In this document: one piece after another, positions 41,615 to 52,441 of the stretch | Layout: each line of letters opens with the position of its first letter | Position numbering within the stretch: position 1 is the first letter of the stretch | Assembly: GCF_002234675.1 (NCBI RefSeq) | Contig: NC_019867.2 | Location: 26,897,166 to 26,961,165 of the forward strand | Direction: 5' to 3' | From: Oryzias latipes | Lineage: Eukaryota > Chordata > Actinopteri > Beloniformes > Adrianichthyidae | Length of the DNA stretch: 64,000 nucleotides | The notes under the pieces: generated by a model | What the model saw: only the letters and a program-made list of their open reading frames with translations | What the model was told of the DNA's origin: nothing | Database searches by the model: none | Position numbers and translations under genes: made by a program

Positions 41615-43990
41615 ATGGCAGGTAAGTGCAAATCTTTCTTTAAGAGACTTAAGTTCTAACTAACCATCATGTACCTTTACATGATGATTCCCCTTTTCAG
41701 GTTTTTTGCATTGAACTTGTTTCCTTTGCACTGTATTTTTCCTTTAAAGGCAAAAATTTCACAATTCTTAACATTTTCTTTGCAGATAGAAAGTTTCAGC
41801 AGGAGTTCTTGGAGACCCACAATGCCTACAGAGCGCTGCACGGTGCACCACCACTGACTTATAACAGCAAGATGTGCGGTGAAGCCCAGAAATGGGCTGA
41901 TGAGTGTTTGAGAATTCACACTCTGGGTCATAGTGAAACTAAAGATGGAGAGAATGTCTTCTTTAAGTCAGGCAGTCCATCCGTCAGCATAACAGGTAAT
42001 ATCATCCCTCTTATTGACTTGATTTGCCTGTTTTGTTTATCAGAATTGTCATTTTACAAGGATATGTCCAAATAAATCTTCATTTAAAATAAAAACATAT
42101 TCATGAACTTAGTCTAGCTAGTTTGACTCAAATCAAAATCTTGCTGTATTTCTCACCATTAAGCATATATTTGAAACCAATGTCTACATGAAAGATGTCC
42201 CTGTATTCAGTTTTCTGTTGGTATGTTTCAGGAAAGGATGCTGTGGATGCATGGTACAGTGAGATTAAGGACTACAACTTTAAGAAACCAGGATTTAAAT
42301 CTGGAACTGGTACAACACAACACAGAATTGGAACTTCTGTAGACACATATCACACACGTATAAAACAATTCACAAAGCACAAAGCAACTAAAATACCTGT
42401 CTATGCTATGTATTAACTTAACTTTCTGTGATTCACTTCAGTCATCTGTCGATTTGTGATTTTTATTATTTGTGCAGAAAACTGACATGGCTTTCTTATA
42501 TCTCTTTGTGTTTTTCTGCAGGACATTTTACTCAGGTGGTTTGGAAAGAGTCCAAGGAACTGGGTCTGGGAATGGCCACGGATGGTAGAATGGCCTTTGT
42601 GGTTGGTCAGTACCGCCCCCCTGGCAACTTCAGCAACCCTGGGCAGTTTGAAGCAAATGTCCTACCAAAAGGTAACTTCATGTGATTACTTGAATTTACT
42701 TTTCTTCGATCAAATTGCAAATACTTAAATATTAAATATCCCTAAATTGTAGGGCTGTGGTTGTCTGCAGTTGTTCCAGATCAATTATTGGTGCAGGTTC
42801 ATGGCTCTGGATTGGCAATTACTGTATAATATTTGAGAAATGCATCTTCACAGAATCTGTATTGTAAAAGTAGTGGGTTAATAAAATCGAACAATTGATC
42901 CATAAAAGTATAGACCCATCTTTTATGCCTTTCCTTCTGCGGTGACCTAATGCATAACAGCAGTAAAGCCAGTGTCCGCTAGCTTGATGCTAACGTATAA
43001 TAGAATTTCCCATAGGACGGCTGATGCTAACGCTTGTTCAACCTAATCAGACATTGCAGACTAAATGAGCAGCAGTATATACTCACAGGCTGGTATTTTC
43101 CAAACTCTTTTAAGAAAATGTTTTTTTTAAAGTAACCATTTGTGGTCTTAAGCACCATTTTTTGCTAAAATCTTCTGTAATAAAGAGCAATGCTATGGCG
43201 CGAGCTCCAGCAAGTGGCCAATCTACACATTTTTGTTGGAGCTTCTCCTTTTAGGAAACCATGTAACTTTGTATGGTGTTAACAATCTCAATGGTTTATT
43301 ATTTCACTACTAAATTTAACTGTATGTGTACTGTGTCAGATTAATATGCATATCTTCAAAACATATAGATTATTATTTTATTTCTACAAAAACATCTAAA
43401 TGTGTCAAACAAGTATAATCAAAATCGGATCGAATCGAAAGAATCATGAATCGAATTACATCGATCCTGGAAATGATGGGTGATACCTATCCCTTGTATG
43501 CGATACTTCACTGAAGTCAAATGCCTTTGCTGTATTGTAAAAAAAATGGTATGTCTAGAAACTAAAATAAAAAAAAATACTTCAAATAATTTTTATTTAC
43601 AGGAAAAAGTCATTTTATTATTGAAAAACGTAGTATCCTTTTAAAGAGCTTTGTCTGTGTTTTAGCACAGGATAGATTTTACTCTATTGAGATAAAAGGA
43701 TTAGTCACACTCTCCTAAATACTGTTAGGCAATGTTTGTTTTTTTTTACAAAAAATTTCAATTTTCTGCAGTTTCTGTGCTGCACTATTTAACATTAAAC
43801 CCACAGGACCATCACGTCTTTTGGCTTTTCCACAGGAGTGCAATCTTCTGTCATTTTCTTGTTTTGCTTGATATTCAACCAACTACAAATATTTTTCTCA
43901 ATGCTGGTGTGAAACTGTTGAAGAATTTAAATCCCTCTCTCTGTCTGCATTCATTCATGTCTTTCTCTTTTCTTGTAATTTTCAGAGTAA
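41615..43990 (+). CDS. glipr2l: GLIPR2-like CAP-domain protein (Golgi-associated PR-1 family)
   Basis: Coding exons 41615-41621, 41786-41995, 42232-42309, 42522-42671 and 43986-43990 share phase-1 junctions and give 149 aa (human GLIPR2 154). It is a single CAP/SCP domain protein; GLIPR2 itself sits on the cytosolic face of the Golgi and binds membranes and beclin-1. Seen here: [27 protein letters not shown] (His and Glu of the CAP cavity), [24 protein letters not shown] (second His) and [18 protein letters not shown]. The four cavity residues are kept. It begins [10 protein letters not shown], so it lacks the Gly2 myristoylation site of GLIPR2. There is no signal peptide. The last exon contributes only the end of a Glu codon and the stop. 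If intron 4 is retained, translation instead ends GNFM soon after exon 4. Confidence 0.82.
43270..43500 (-). repeat. Dispersed repeat with CGATTCGAT-like motifs
   Basis: Read in reverse, 'ggtatcacccatcatttcc', 'cgattcgatccgat' and the block around 'attaatctgacacag' match 58765-59000. It is a worn copy in intron 4 of the glipr2-like gene. Confidence 0.45.
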
Positions 43991-44147
43991 AAGTTTTGAG
44001 TTTTAAAACTCTTGAAGGCAGCAGCACCAAAGACAGCTCCAGGAAAATAACAAGTGTTGTTTAAATGTACCCTTTCACACTCTCCTACTGATCTGAACAT
44101 CCTTCTGTTATAGAAACAATCTTAATATGAATACAGTGTAAATCTTT

Positions 44148-44153
44148 AATAAA
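44148..44153 (+). terminator. glipr2-like poly(A) signal
   Basis: AATAAA lies 158 nt after the stop codon in the last exon, and supports that exon as terminal. Confidence 0.55.
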
Positions 44154-44641
44154 CATCACAATTTTCAGGAACATTGTGTTTTCTTTTGTGTTTTTTTTAT
44201 TTAAAAGTTACAAAAGTTGTGAAAACAAGTTCTATAACGGAGTACTGGTTAATCTGATTAAATATTAGGGCCTCCATAAAAAATAAATAAATAAATTTTT
44301 GAGAACAGAGTCATAAATTTATGAAAAAATTCATAATTTTCTCTGAATAAAGTCCTAAATTATGAGACAAAAAGGTTGTAATTTTATAAGAGTAAACTCA
44401 TAGAATTATGACTAAAAGAGTCAGTACTTTACAGTATTATAGTTATAATTTGAAAAATTATAAATTGAACATTTATTTGACTAAAATTGTACATTCAAGA
44501 AGCAAAGTTCTTGATTAACACAACAAACATAACAAAAAAACAACAACATCAAGAATATATATCAATATATTCCCTTAATAATACGGTGCTATGTGTAACT
44601 CTATGGAATGTGATTACTGTGCTTCATGGGTCCGGAATAAT

Positions 44642-44983
44642 TCAGATCAGATCAGATTAGATTAATTTAGATCAGATTAGATTAATTTAGATTAGATTAT
44701 TTTAAATTAAATTAAATTAAATTAAATTAAATTAAATTAAATTAAATTAAATTAAATTAAATTAAATTAAATTAAATTAAATTAAATTAAATTAAATTAA
44801 ATTAAATTAAATTAAATTAAATTAAATTAAATTAAATGAGTTTAGGTTAGATTAGATTAGATTAGATTAGATTAGATTAGATTAGATTAGATTAGATTAG
44901 ATTAGATTAGATTAGATTAGATTAGATTAGATTAGATTAGATTAGATTAGATTAGATTAGATTAGGTTACATTACATTAGATC
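44642..44983. repeat. Pentanucleotide arrays (AAATT)n and (AGATT)n
   Basis: An (AAATT)n block of about 27 units runs to 44837. After a short transition, an (AGATT)n block of about 23 units runs to about 44965. RTE copy 2 follows at 45001, and an (AGGTT)n block lies beyond it at 48144-48210. Confidence 0.95.
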
Positions 44984-45000
44984 AGATTAGATTATTTTAG

Positions 45001-48000
45001 AATCTAGCCACAGGGGTTGCAAGCCAGTTGCCTCTGTGCCGGTCCCAAGCCCGGATAAATAGAGAGGGTTGCGTCAGGAAGGGCATCCGGCGTAAAAATT
45101 GCCAAAATAACCATGCGAATCATCCACAACACTTTAGACATACCGGATCGGTCGAGGCCCGGGTTAACAACGACCGCCACCGATGCTGTTAACCTACAGG
45201 GTGTCGGTGGAAATTTGACTACTGTTGGTGGAAGAAAGAGGGGAGGCAGAAGGGTCCGTGGCCAGAGAGAGAAGGGAAAAGGCAGGAACATAGGTTTGAG
45301 AATAGGGACTCTTAACGTTGGCACAATGACAGGGAAAGGCAGAGAGCTGGCAGACATGATGGAGAGAAGGAAGGTAGATGTACTGTGTGTGCAGGAGACA
45401 AGGTGGAAGGGCAGCAAGGCACGTAGTATTGGAGGAGGATACAAACTGTTCTATCATGGTGTTGATAGGAAGAGAAATGGGGTAGGAGTGATTCTGAAGG
45501 GGGAGTTTGTAAACAGCGTTCTAGAGGTGAAAAGAGTCTCAGACAGGATGATGAGCCTAAAGTTAGAAATCGAAGGGGTGATGGTGAATGTAGTCAGTGG
45601 GTATGCGCCACAGGTTGGCTGTGAGTTAGAAGTGAAGGAGAGATTCTGGAGTGAGTTGGATGAGGTCATAGAGAGTATCCCCAGAGGAGAGAGAGTTGTT
45701 ATTGGAGCAGACTTTAATGGACATGTTGGTGAGGGCAATAGAGGTGATGAGGGGGTGATGGGCAGGTTTGGTGTGAAGGAAAGGAATCTGGAGGGACAGA
45801 TGGTGGTGGACTTTGCGAAGAGGATGGAAATGGCTGCAGTCAACACTTACTTCCAGAAGAGAGAGGAACATAGAGTGACATACAGAAGTGGAGGTAGGAG
45901 TACTCAGGTGGACTACATCCTATGCAGACGAGGTCATTTGAGAGAGGTTAATGACTGCAAAGTGGTGGTAGGAGAGAGTGTAGCCAGACAGCACCGCATG
46001 GTGGTGTGTAAGATGACTCTGGAGGTCAGGAAGAAGAAGAGAGGGAAAACAGAAAAGAAGACCAAGTGGTGGAAGCTACAGAATGAAGAAACTTGTGAGG
46101 AATTTAGGCAGAAGTTGAGACAGGTCCTGGGTGGTCAGGATGAGCTTCCAGAGGACTGGGAAACTACAGCAGAGATTATCAGGGAAACAGGTAGGAAGGT
46201 GCTAGGTGTGTCATCTGGAAAGAGGAAAGACGGTAAAGACACTTGGTGGTGGAATGAGGAAGTACAGGACTGCGTCCAGAGGAAGAGGTTGGCTAAAAGG
46301 AAGTGGGATGTAGAAAGGACTGAGGAAGGTAGACAGGAGTACAAGGAAGCGCAGCGTAGAGTGAAAAGAGAGGTGGCAAAGGCCAAACAGAAAGCTTACG
46401 ATGAACTATATGACAGGCTAGACACAAAGGAAGGAGAAAAGGACTTGTACAGGCTAGCCAGACAGAGAGACAGAGATGGGAAGGACGTGCAACAGATAAG
46501 GGTGATTAAGGACAGAGATGGAAAGGTGCTAACAACTCAGGAGAGTGTACAGAAAAGATGGAAGGAGTATTTTGAGGAGCTGATGAACGTGGAAAATGAC
46601 AGGGAAAGAAGGGAGGAAGATGTGGTTGTTGTGGAGCAGGAAGTAGCAGAGATTGGAAAGGATGAGGTTAGGAAGGCTCTGAAAAGGATGAAGAGCGGAA
46701 AGGCCGTTGGTCCTGATGACGTACCTGTGGAGGTATGGAAGTGCTTAGGAGAGACAGCAGTGGAATTTCTAACGAGGTTGTTCAATAGGATTCTAGAGAG
46801 TGAGAAGATGCCTGAGGAATGGAGGAGAAGCGTTCTGGTTCCGATCTTTAAGAACAAGGGTGACACGCAGAACTGCAGCAACTATAGAGGAATAAAGTTG
46901 ATGAGCCACACAATGAAGCTGTGGGAAAGAGTAGTGGAAGCCAGGCTTAGGAAGAAGGTGGAGATTTGTGAGCAGCAGTATGGTTTCATGCCCCGTAAGA
47001 GCACCACTGATGCCATTTTTGCTTTGAGAATGTTGATGGAAAAGTACAGAGAAGGTCAGAAGGAGCTGCATTGTGTGTTCGTAGATTTAGAGAAGGCGTA
47101 TGACAGGGTGCCGAGGGAGGAGCTGTGGTACTGTATGAGGTCGTCTGGAGTGGCAGAGAAGTATGTCAGAGTAGTTCAGGACATGTATGAGAGAAGTATG
47201 ACGGTGGTGAGATGTGCTGTAGGTCAGACAGAGGAGTTCAAGGTGGAGGTGGGACTACACCAAGGATCAGCTTTGAGTCCTTTTTTGTTTGCTATGCTGA
47301 TGGACAGGCTGACAGACGAGGTAAGACAGGAATCTCCCTGGACAATGATGTTTGCGGATGACATTGTAATTTGCAGTGAGAGTAGAGAGCAGGTGGAGGA
47401 ACAGCTAGAGAGGTGGAGGTTTGCTCTGGAAAGAAGAGGCATGAAGGTCAGTCGTAGTAAGACAGAATACATGTGTCTGAACGAGAGGGATCAAGGTAGA
47501 AGCGTTAGGTTACAGGGGGCTGAGGTGAAGAAGGTGCAGGAGTTTAAGTACTTGGGGTCAACAGTTCAGTCTGATGGGGAGTGTGGAAAAGAGGTGAAGA
47601 GGCGAGTGCAGGCAGGTTGGAGCGGGTGGAGGAAAGTGTCAGGAGTGTTGTGTGACAGAAGAGTGCCAGAAAGACTCAAAGGAAAGGTGTACAAGACAGT
47701 GGTGAGACCAGCTCTGCTCTATGGGTTAGAGACGGTAGCAGTGAGACAGAGACAAGAGGCTGAGATGGAGGTAGCAGAGATGAAGATGTTGAGGTTCTCC
47801 TTAGGAGTGACCAGGTTAGACAGGATAAGGAACGAGTACATCAGAGGGACGGCTCATGTTGCCTGTGTTAGCGACAAAGTCAGAGAAGCCAGACTGAGAT
47901 GGTTTGGACATGTTCAGAGGAGGGATAGTGGATATATTGGTAGAAGGATGTTGGAGATGGAGCTGCCTGGCAGGAGGGCAAGAGGACGGCCAAAGAGGAG

Positions 48001-48131
48001 ATACATGGATGTCTTAACAGAGGACATGAAGTTGGCTAATGTTAGGGTAGAAGATGTCCATGATAGAGTGAGGTGGAAAAGGATGATTCGCTGTGGCGAC
48101 CCCTGATGGGAAAAGCCGAAAGAGAAAGAAG
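45001..48131 (+). mobile_element. Full-length RTE-type non-LTR retrotransposon, copy 2
   Basis: Flanked by a perfect 17-bp target duplication, AGATTAGATTATTTTAG, at 44984-45000 and 48132-48148. The 5' end CTAGCCACAGGGGTTG is the same as in copies 1 and 3, so it is full length. It inserted into a pentanucleotide array, which now flanks it on both sides. The 3' end is GAAAGAGAAAGAAG. Confidence 0.92.
45113..48106 (+). CDS. RTE-type LINE endonuclease/reverse transcriptase, copy 2
   Basis: An uninterrupted 997-codon frame. The domain order is as in copy 1: endonuclease (VQETRW 93-98, GADFNGHVG 198-206, VDYIL 266-270), reverse transcriptase (VFVDLEKAYD 655-664, GLHQGSALSP 714-723, FADD 747-750) and the C-terminal GRPKRRYMD. 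It keeps Pro627 and Ser719, the residues shared with copy 3. Its own changes include Gly214 instead of Glu, Ala241 instead of Val, Asn280 instead of Ile, Ser820 instead of Cys and Glu853 instead of Ala. No disabling change is visible. The 145-residue frame on the opposite strand at its 5' end is a shadow. Confidence 0.93.
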   Translation: MRIIHNTLDIPDRSRPGLTTTATDAVNLQGVGGNLTTVGGRKRGGRRVRGQREKGKGRNIGLRIGTLNVGTMTGKGRELADMMERRKVDVLCVQETRWKGSKARSIGGGYKLFYHGVDRKRNGVGVILKGEFVNSVLEVKRVSDRMMSLKLEIEGVMVNVVSGYAPQVGCELEVKERFWSELDEVIESIPRGERVVIGADFNGHVGEGNRGDEGVMGRFGVKERNLEGQMVVDFAKRMEMAAVNTYFQKREEHRVTYRSGGRSTQVDYILCRRGHLREVNDCKVVVGESVARQHRMVVCKMTLEVRKKKRGKTEKKTKWWKLQNEETCEEFRQKLRQVLGGQDELPEDWETTAEIIRETGRKVLGVSSGKRKDGKDTWWWNEEVQDCVQRKRLAKRKWDVERTEEGRQEYKEAQRRVKREVAKAKQKAYDELYDRLDTKEGEKDLYRLARQRDRDGKDVQQIRVIKDRDGKVLTTQESVQKRWKEYFEELMNVENDRERREEDVVVVEQEVAEIGKDEVRKALKRMKSGKAVGPDDVPVEVWKCLGETAVEFLTRLFNRILESEKMPEEWRRSVLVPIFKNKGDTQNCSNYRGIKLMSHTMKLWERVVEARLRKKVEICEQQYGFMPRKSTTDAIFALRMLMEKYREGQKELHCVFVDLEKAYDRVPREELWYCMRSSGVAEKYVRVVQDMYERSMTVVRCAVGQTEEFKVEVGLHQGSALSPFLFAMLMDRLTDEVRQESPWTMMFADDIVICSESREQVEEQLERWRFALERRGMKVSRSKTEYMCLNERDQGRSVRLQGAEVKKVQEFKYLGSTVQSDGECGKEVKRRVQAGWSGWRKVSGVLCDRRVPERLKGKVYKTVVRPALLYGLETVAVRQRQEAEMEVAEMKMLRFSLGVTRLDRIRNEYIRGTAHVACVSDKVREARLRWFGHVQRRDSGYIGRRMLEMELPGRRARGRPKRRYMDVLTEDMKLANVRVEDVHDRVRWKRMIRCGDP

Positions 48132-48143
48132 AGATTAGATTAT

Positions 48144-48210
48144 TTTAGGTTAGGTTAGGTTAGGTTAGGTTAGGTTAGGTTAGGTTAGGTTAGGTTAGGT
48201 TAGGTTAGAT
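48144..48210. repeat. (AGGTT)n / (TTAGG)n array
   Basis: About 13 units directly after RTE copy 2, the third variant of the pentanucleotide array that begins at 44642. Confidence 0.95.
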
Positions 48211-48539
48211 TAGGTCAGGTTAGATTAGATCAAAATTTGGAATTATAACAAACATGCATAACGCTGAAATGTGTAAAATAATGTGATACTGAGATACATA
48301 TAACAGTATTTGACACAACAGTAAAATGAATGAGATTTGTGCAAATGAGCAAATGAATGTCATGGTGCAATAAAAAAGCTTTTGTAGACCACAAAATTAA
48401 TAATTATGAAAACAATATAGAGAGAAATAATGTAAATGAGTAATACATATATATCGGATAATAAATTGGTCTGCATATAATTAAAAAATAAGCATAACAG
48501 CATACAGAGATAGTTATGATGGGGTGCAGTAAAATTCAT

Positions 48540-48965
48540 TTCAATTCAACTTTATTTGAATAGCCCAAATTTGCAACAACAGTCATCTGAATGGGTTTCG
48601 TATTGGTAATTGTGAGGTAAAGCACAATTAGAAGCAACCTCAGGGGTGCCCACATGAAGGAGGGATCCTCCCCCAGGACGGACAGGCGATTAACCAGAAC
48701 TGATAGAGAAGAATTAACTTATCTAAATCTACAACTACATATTTAAAGTCCAGCAAATGATCTTCATCATTTGAAGTTGGGGGACGGCTGGGGGCATGGG
48801 GGCATGAGACGAGCCGGAGACGGGATCCACAGCCAGGTGTAGGTGTAGGAGCAGTAGGTGCAGGAGCCTGGATGAGCAAACTGGAATCTGGAAGCACTCC
48901 CTCTCACCCGGAGGGGAGTGGGAAAAGAGGGACAGTACATGAATCGCACTGCACCAAATGGAGGC
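48540..48965. repeat. Common fish dispersed repeat, fragment
   Basis: It opens 'caattcaactttatttgaat' followed by 'agcccaaatttgcaacaa', a segment often seen in fish genomes, and continues GC-rich to about 48965 without an ORF of note. Confidence 0.4.
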
Positions 48966-49555
48966 ATGGAGAACTAAATGACAAATATGATATAGTCAAT
49001 TATTAACAGCAATATTCTTTCCTTATTAAGCCTGTTTTATGAGGAAAAAAACACGTTTCATTTTTTTAAATGCCTATTTTCCCCTTTTATTCCATATATT
49101 TATAAATGTTACATTACATATTTAGTTAGCAAGTCAAATACTTATTTTATAGTTAAATATTTTTTTTAATTATGTTAATTATGTTTAGAATTATGTTTTG
49201 TAAAACGTTTTGTAAACTAAACATTTAATTTTATAAAATTAAACATTTCGTTAATTAAATATTTAGATCTGAACTAAATAGTTATTTTCCAAACTTAATA
49301 TTAAAGCTTCATAATTTAATTTTTTTTCCAATAAATGTTTAAGTCAAAATTAAATAATCCATTTTTAGCTAACATGCAAATGAACTTGCTGTTATGCGGA
49401 AATGGGCTATCAAAATAAAAGCTGTATTTTGCGTAATTGACGAGCCATTTTAATGGCTATTCTTTTGTAAATAGACTTCTTTTCAGGGCATCTCTACACT
49501 TGTGAGACCTGTCGGTACAGCCTCTGCTGGAATAAAGAGCTGAGTCAGAAAGCAA
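48966..49555. other. AT-rich intergenic sequence, nothing recognised
   Basis: Strongly AT-rich with many 'ttaaat' repeats; no gene or known element seen. Confidence 0.4.
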
Positions 49556-49559
49556 AGCT

Positions 49560-49990
49560 CTCAATTTTCATTCCAATACTCATCTGCGGTCATGAGCTCT
49601 GGGTCATAACCGAACAAATAACATTTTGAATACAAGCGGCCGAAATAAGTTCCCCCGTCAGGATGTCTGAGTGCTTCCTCAGAGATAGGTTGAGAAGCTT
49701 GGAGTAGAGCCGCTGCTCCTTTACATCCATAGGAGACAGTTGAGGTGTCTCGGGTATCTGGTCCGGATAGCTCCTGGACGCCTCCTTCTAAAGGTGTTCT
49801 GGGCATGTCCCACTAGGCGGAGACCCTGGGAAGACCCAGGACATGATGGAGATACGCTGTCTCTCTGCTTGGGGGAGCCTCGGAATTGCCCCACGGGAGC
49901 TGGAGGAGGTGGTTAGGAAAAAGAAAGTCTGCTGCCTGGAGGAGTGGAGTGGAAGAAATGGAAGGATAGATAGATGGACTTTTGCTGCTT
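49560..49990 (+). pseudogene. 3' end of a decayed non-LTR retrotransposon (Rex/L2-like)
   Basis: Broken frames read SLRDRLRSLE-like and GGDPGKTQD-like pieces, then 'gagctggaggaggtggttag' and an end of 'gatagatagatgga'. That order (a TRWRDYV-type region, ELEEV, short GATG tail) matches common fish LINE 3' ends. Stops interrupt it. The family name is tentative. Confidence 0.5.
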
Positions 49991-50785
49991 TGGGTTAAGT
50001 TTGTTGTTTTATTTGCTCAGTTTCTGACAAACAGTGTGTTTTATCAACATACTATTAAAATATCACAGTGAGTTTTAATAAACACAGTTGTTAAAACATT
50101 TTCTTACTTTAACATTTTCAAACCAAAATGCTTATGCAACAAAGAAACCTAATTTCTATTCTTATGCTTTAGAAAATCCGAATTCAAACATGAACAATTG
50201 TTTGTTACACTCTACTCCACAGATAGGCAAGTCCAGACCCAAAGGGCTGGCGTGTCTGCATGTTTGCCAGACATCCTTGTCCTATTCATTGCTGATTACC
50301 TGGATCAGGTCCAGCCAATTAGAACATGACAGAGCAGGATTTGTTGAAAAACAAGCAAGAATGTTGTTTTGAAAAAAATAATTTTGTTCTAACTTAAGTG
50401 CTCATTTGGCACGATTGCTAAGACACAGAGTGAAAGATATTTATCAGACTAACCCAGGTTAAAAACCCTCAGCGGCATGTTGTACAGAGAAACATAGTTG
50501 AAAAAGAAATACTGAACTCAAGTCCTTAGCTGGGTAAATAAAAAGAAATATTAGATATGTTCAGATGATAACAGATCCAGTGGAAACAATGCAAATACTG
50601 CTTTCATTAATAGAAACAAGTTCAGATGTGAAGACCGTAGTCATAGTCACGCTGCTGTAAGCATTGACTGTATGTGAGAACTGGACTGAGTGACCCCACC
50701 CCCTGACGTTCCAAATACCTGCTGGCTCCAAGAAGCCAAAATCCCATAGACTTCTATGGAAGAATAAACAGCTTTTACTCTGTCA
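49991..50785. other. Intergenic sequence, possible worn hAT MITE near 50220-50365
   Basis: Around 50285-50340, 'gctgattacctggatcaggt' and the following lines resemble the ends of common fish hAT MITEs. The rest shows nothing recognisable. Confidence 0.3.
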
Positions 50786-50787
50786 TT

Positions 50788-51130
50788 GTCATAGTTCGTA
50801 GGAGAGACAGACCAAGATGCTGGAACCCAGAATGAGGACACAGGTAAGTGAGTTGTAAGTATGAATTTATTTTTCATTCCAGGAAAGATGGCAATGGTTT
50901 GGTGGATATCCGAGGAGGAGCGAAGCTTGTGGCGTGGCTGGAGGCAGTAGCGTGGCTAGCGGAGCATGGTGTTTCCACAGGAATGCAGGGGTTACTAGAA
51001 CTGACTTCCACACAGCTGACACTCGAAGGCAGGAATCCTGAGGCAGGGAGAATAACGTTAGTTGCAAGGCAAGACTTAGTTTGCAAGAGATGAGCGAGAC
51101 TGAGACCAGGCGTAGTCACCATAAGGTGAC
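50788..51130 (-). mobile_element. LTR fragment related to the solo LTR at 57781
   Basis: On the minus strand it reads 'atggtgactacgcctggtct' through to ACGAACTATGACA at 50788, matching the plus-strand block 57927-58210. The 5' part of the LTR is missing. Confidence 0.6.
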
Positions 51131-51179
51131 AAAAAAAACAAATATGAAAAAAAAATATAACTTAAAAAATAATAAAGTA

Positions 51180-51560
51180 AGGGTCTATTACAAAAGTTTA
51201 AATAGATCAAATAAATTACACAATGTCTGGGCGTTCTTATGGTTCATGTAATGTAAAGATTTAGAGATTAGGTTGAGTAATCCATTAGAGTGAGGTTTTA
51301 CCTTTAAGAATTTACAAGTATGAATAAAATGCTTTGAAATTACAATCAGTGCATTAATCAGAAAGTCCAGATTTTTGTCAATTAATTGTAATCAAATTTT
51401 AATTGTATTCCAATTTAAAGGGTTAATGATGATATTTTTGGATTTAAGCCAATTATGAAAAGAAGACCAAAACTTTTTTACATGAAAACATTCAAAGAAA
51501 GATGTTCCACAGTTTCTACATCCTTTCCACAAAAGACACAAAGATCACTATCCCAGTTAT
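51180..51560 (-). pseudogene. L1-type LINE C-terminal relic
   Basis: The minus strand reads LCVFCGKDVETVEHLSL, the same Cys/His knuckle as at 17948-18280. A frameshift follows, then KKFWSSFHNWLKS. It is a decayed 5'-truncated copy. Confidence 0.55.
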
Positions 51561-51650
51561 AGAGAGAATGTAAAAAATGATTGGAAAGGTAAATATAATT
51601 TAACGGGAATGCTCCAAAAATAGCACTGCTCATATAGCAAATCAATATAT

Positions 51651-51800
51651 TGTGGTGATCTGGGGGTTAGCCCCGCCTTTAGCTTCTAAGACTCATGGGA
51701 AGTGGGGAATCTTGGTGTGTTAAATCGCTCACCATAAGTGAGGGAGCTGTGAGCAGAAGTGAGGTTAATGCTTTTTGGCTGGTGGTGGGTGTGTTCAAAG
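51651..51800 (+). mobile_element. LTR fragment related to the gypsy-like LTR at 37576-37809
   Basis: It starts TGTGGTGATCTGGGGGTTAG and continues 'ccccgcctttag ... actcatgggaag', parallel to the TGTAGCGACCTGAGGGTTAG start of the other LTR. Its end and any internal region are not identifiable; 51800-52430 is unassigned. Confidence 0.5.
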
Positions 51801-52441
51801 TAAACAGACAGATATGATTGTCCGCTAACTTATGTGAGTGTCGTTCTCAACAAATCGGGGTTGTGCTTTGCATGAGGCACGGGTAGCAGATTCGACATGT
51901 CAAGTGGAGTTGCTTCTAAGTAAGAGGATAGTGAATCAAGACTTAAGCGCAACAGTACCGGCTTGGATAGTTGGGTGGTGATTCAGTGCTTGCTATTGAT
52001 AATTGATGCACTTTAGTTCTGCTATCGTGAAATCTATGGCCGAGTATGGAACGGCCTGAAACTTGCGAATCGGCGTTCCCGCCTTTGAGAAAAAGGCGTG
52101 CATGTATGTATGAGGAGAGGGATAGTGGCCGCAGGTTGCGAGGTGAAATGTCGCATGGAGACCGTTGCGCAACACCTGGATCATGGGGTGGCTTAAATGA
52201 CTCAGCTCATTCTAATATTGTCATTCTTTACTAATTATTGCGGACATTTTCAATACTTGTCTGTAGGCTAGTCTTGTCTTGTCTGTCACATATAAATTTA
52301 TTTTTACGATTGTTTAGTTGGCGATAGTTACATGTTACTAAGATACATGGACTACTTACAATAACTAACAATTTGAATGATTTGATGTTATGAAATGTAT
52401 TATTGTTGATGTTATGTTGCTATGTGTTTTTATATGCTGGT

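Noticed and set aside
45004..45846. Long frames opposite the RTE ORF (145, 87, 130 codons), repeated in all three copies
   Set aside because: They recur only because the sense sequence is the same in each copy; Ser/Thr/Pro-rich shadows of a Lys/Glu/Arg-rich sense frame, with no domain.
48144..48210. TTAGG repeats resembling arthropod telomere sequence
   Set aside because: Part of a local series of pentanucleotide variants beside an insertion; vertebrate telomeres are TTAGGG and nothing else here is telomeric.
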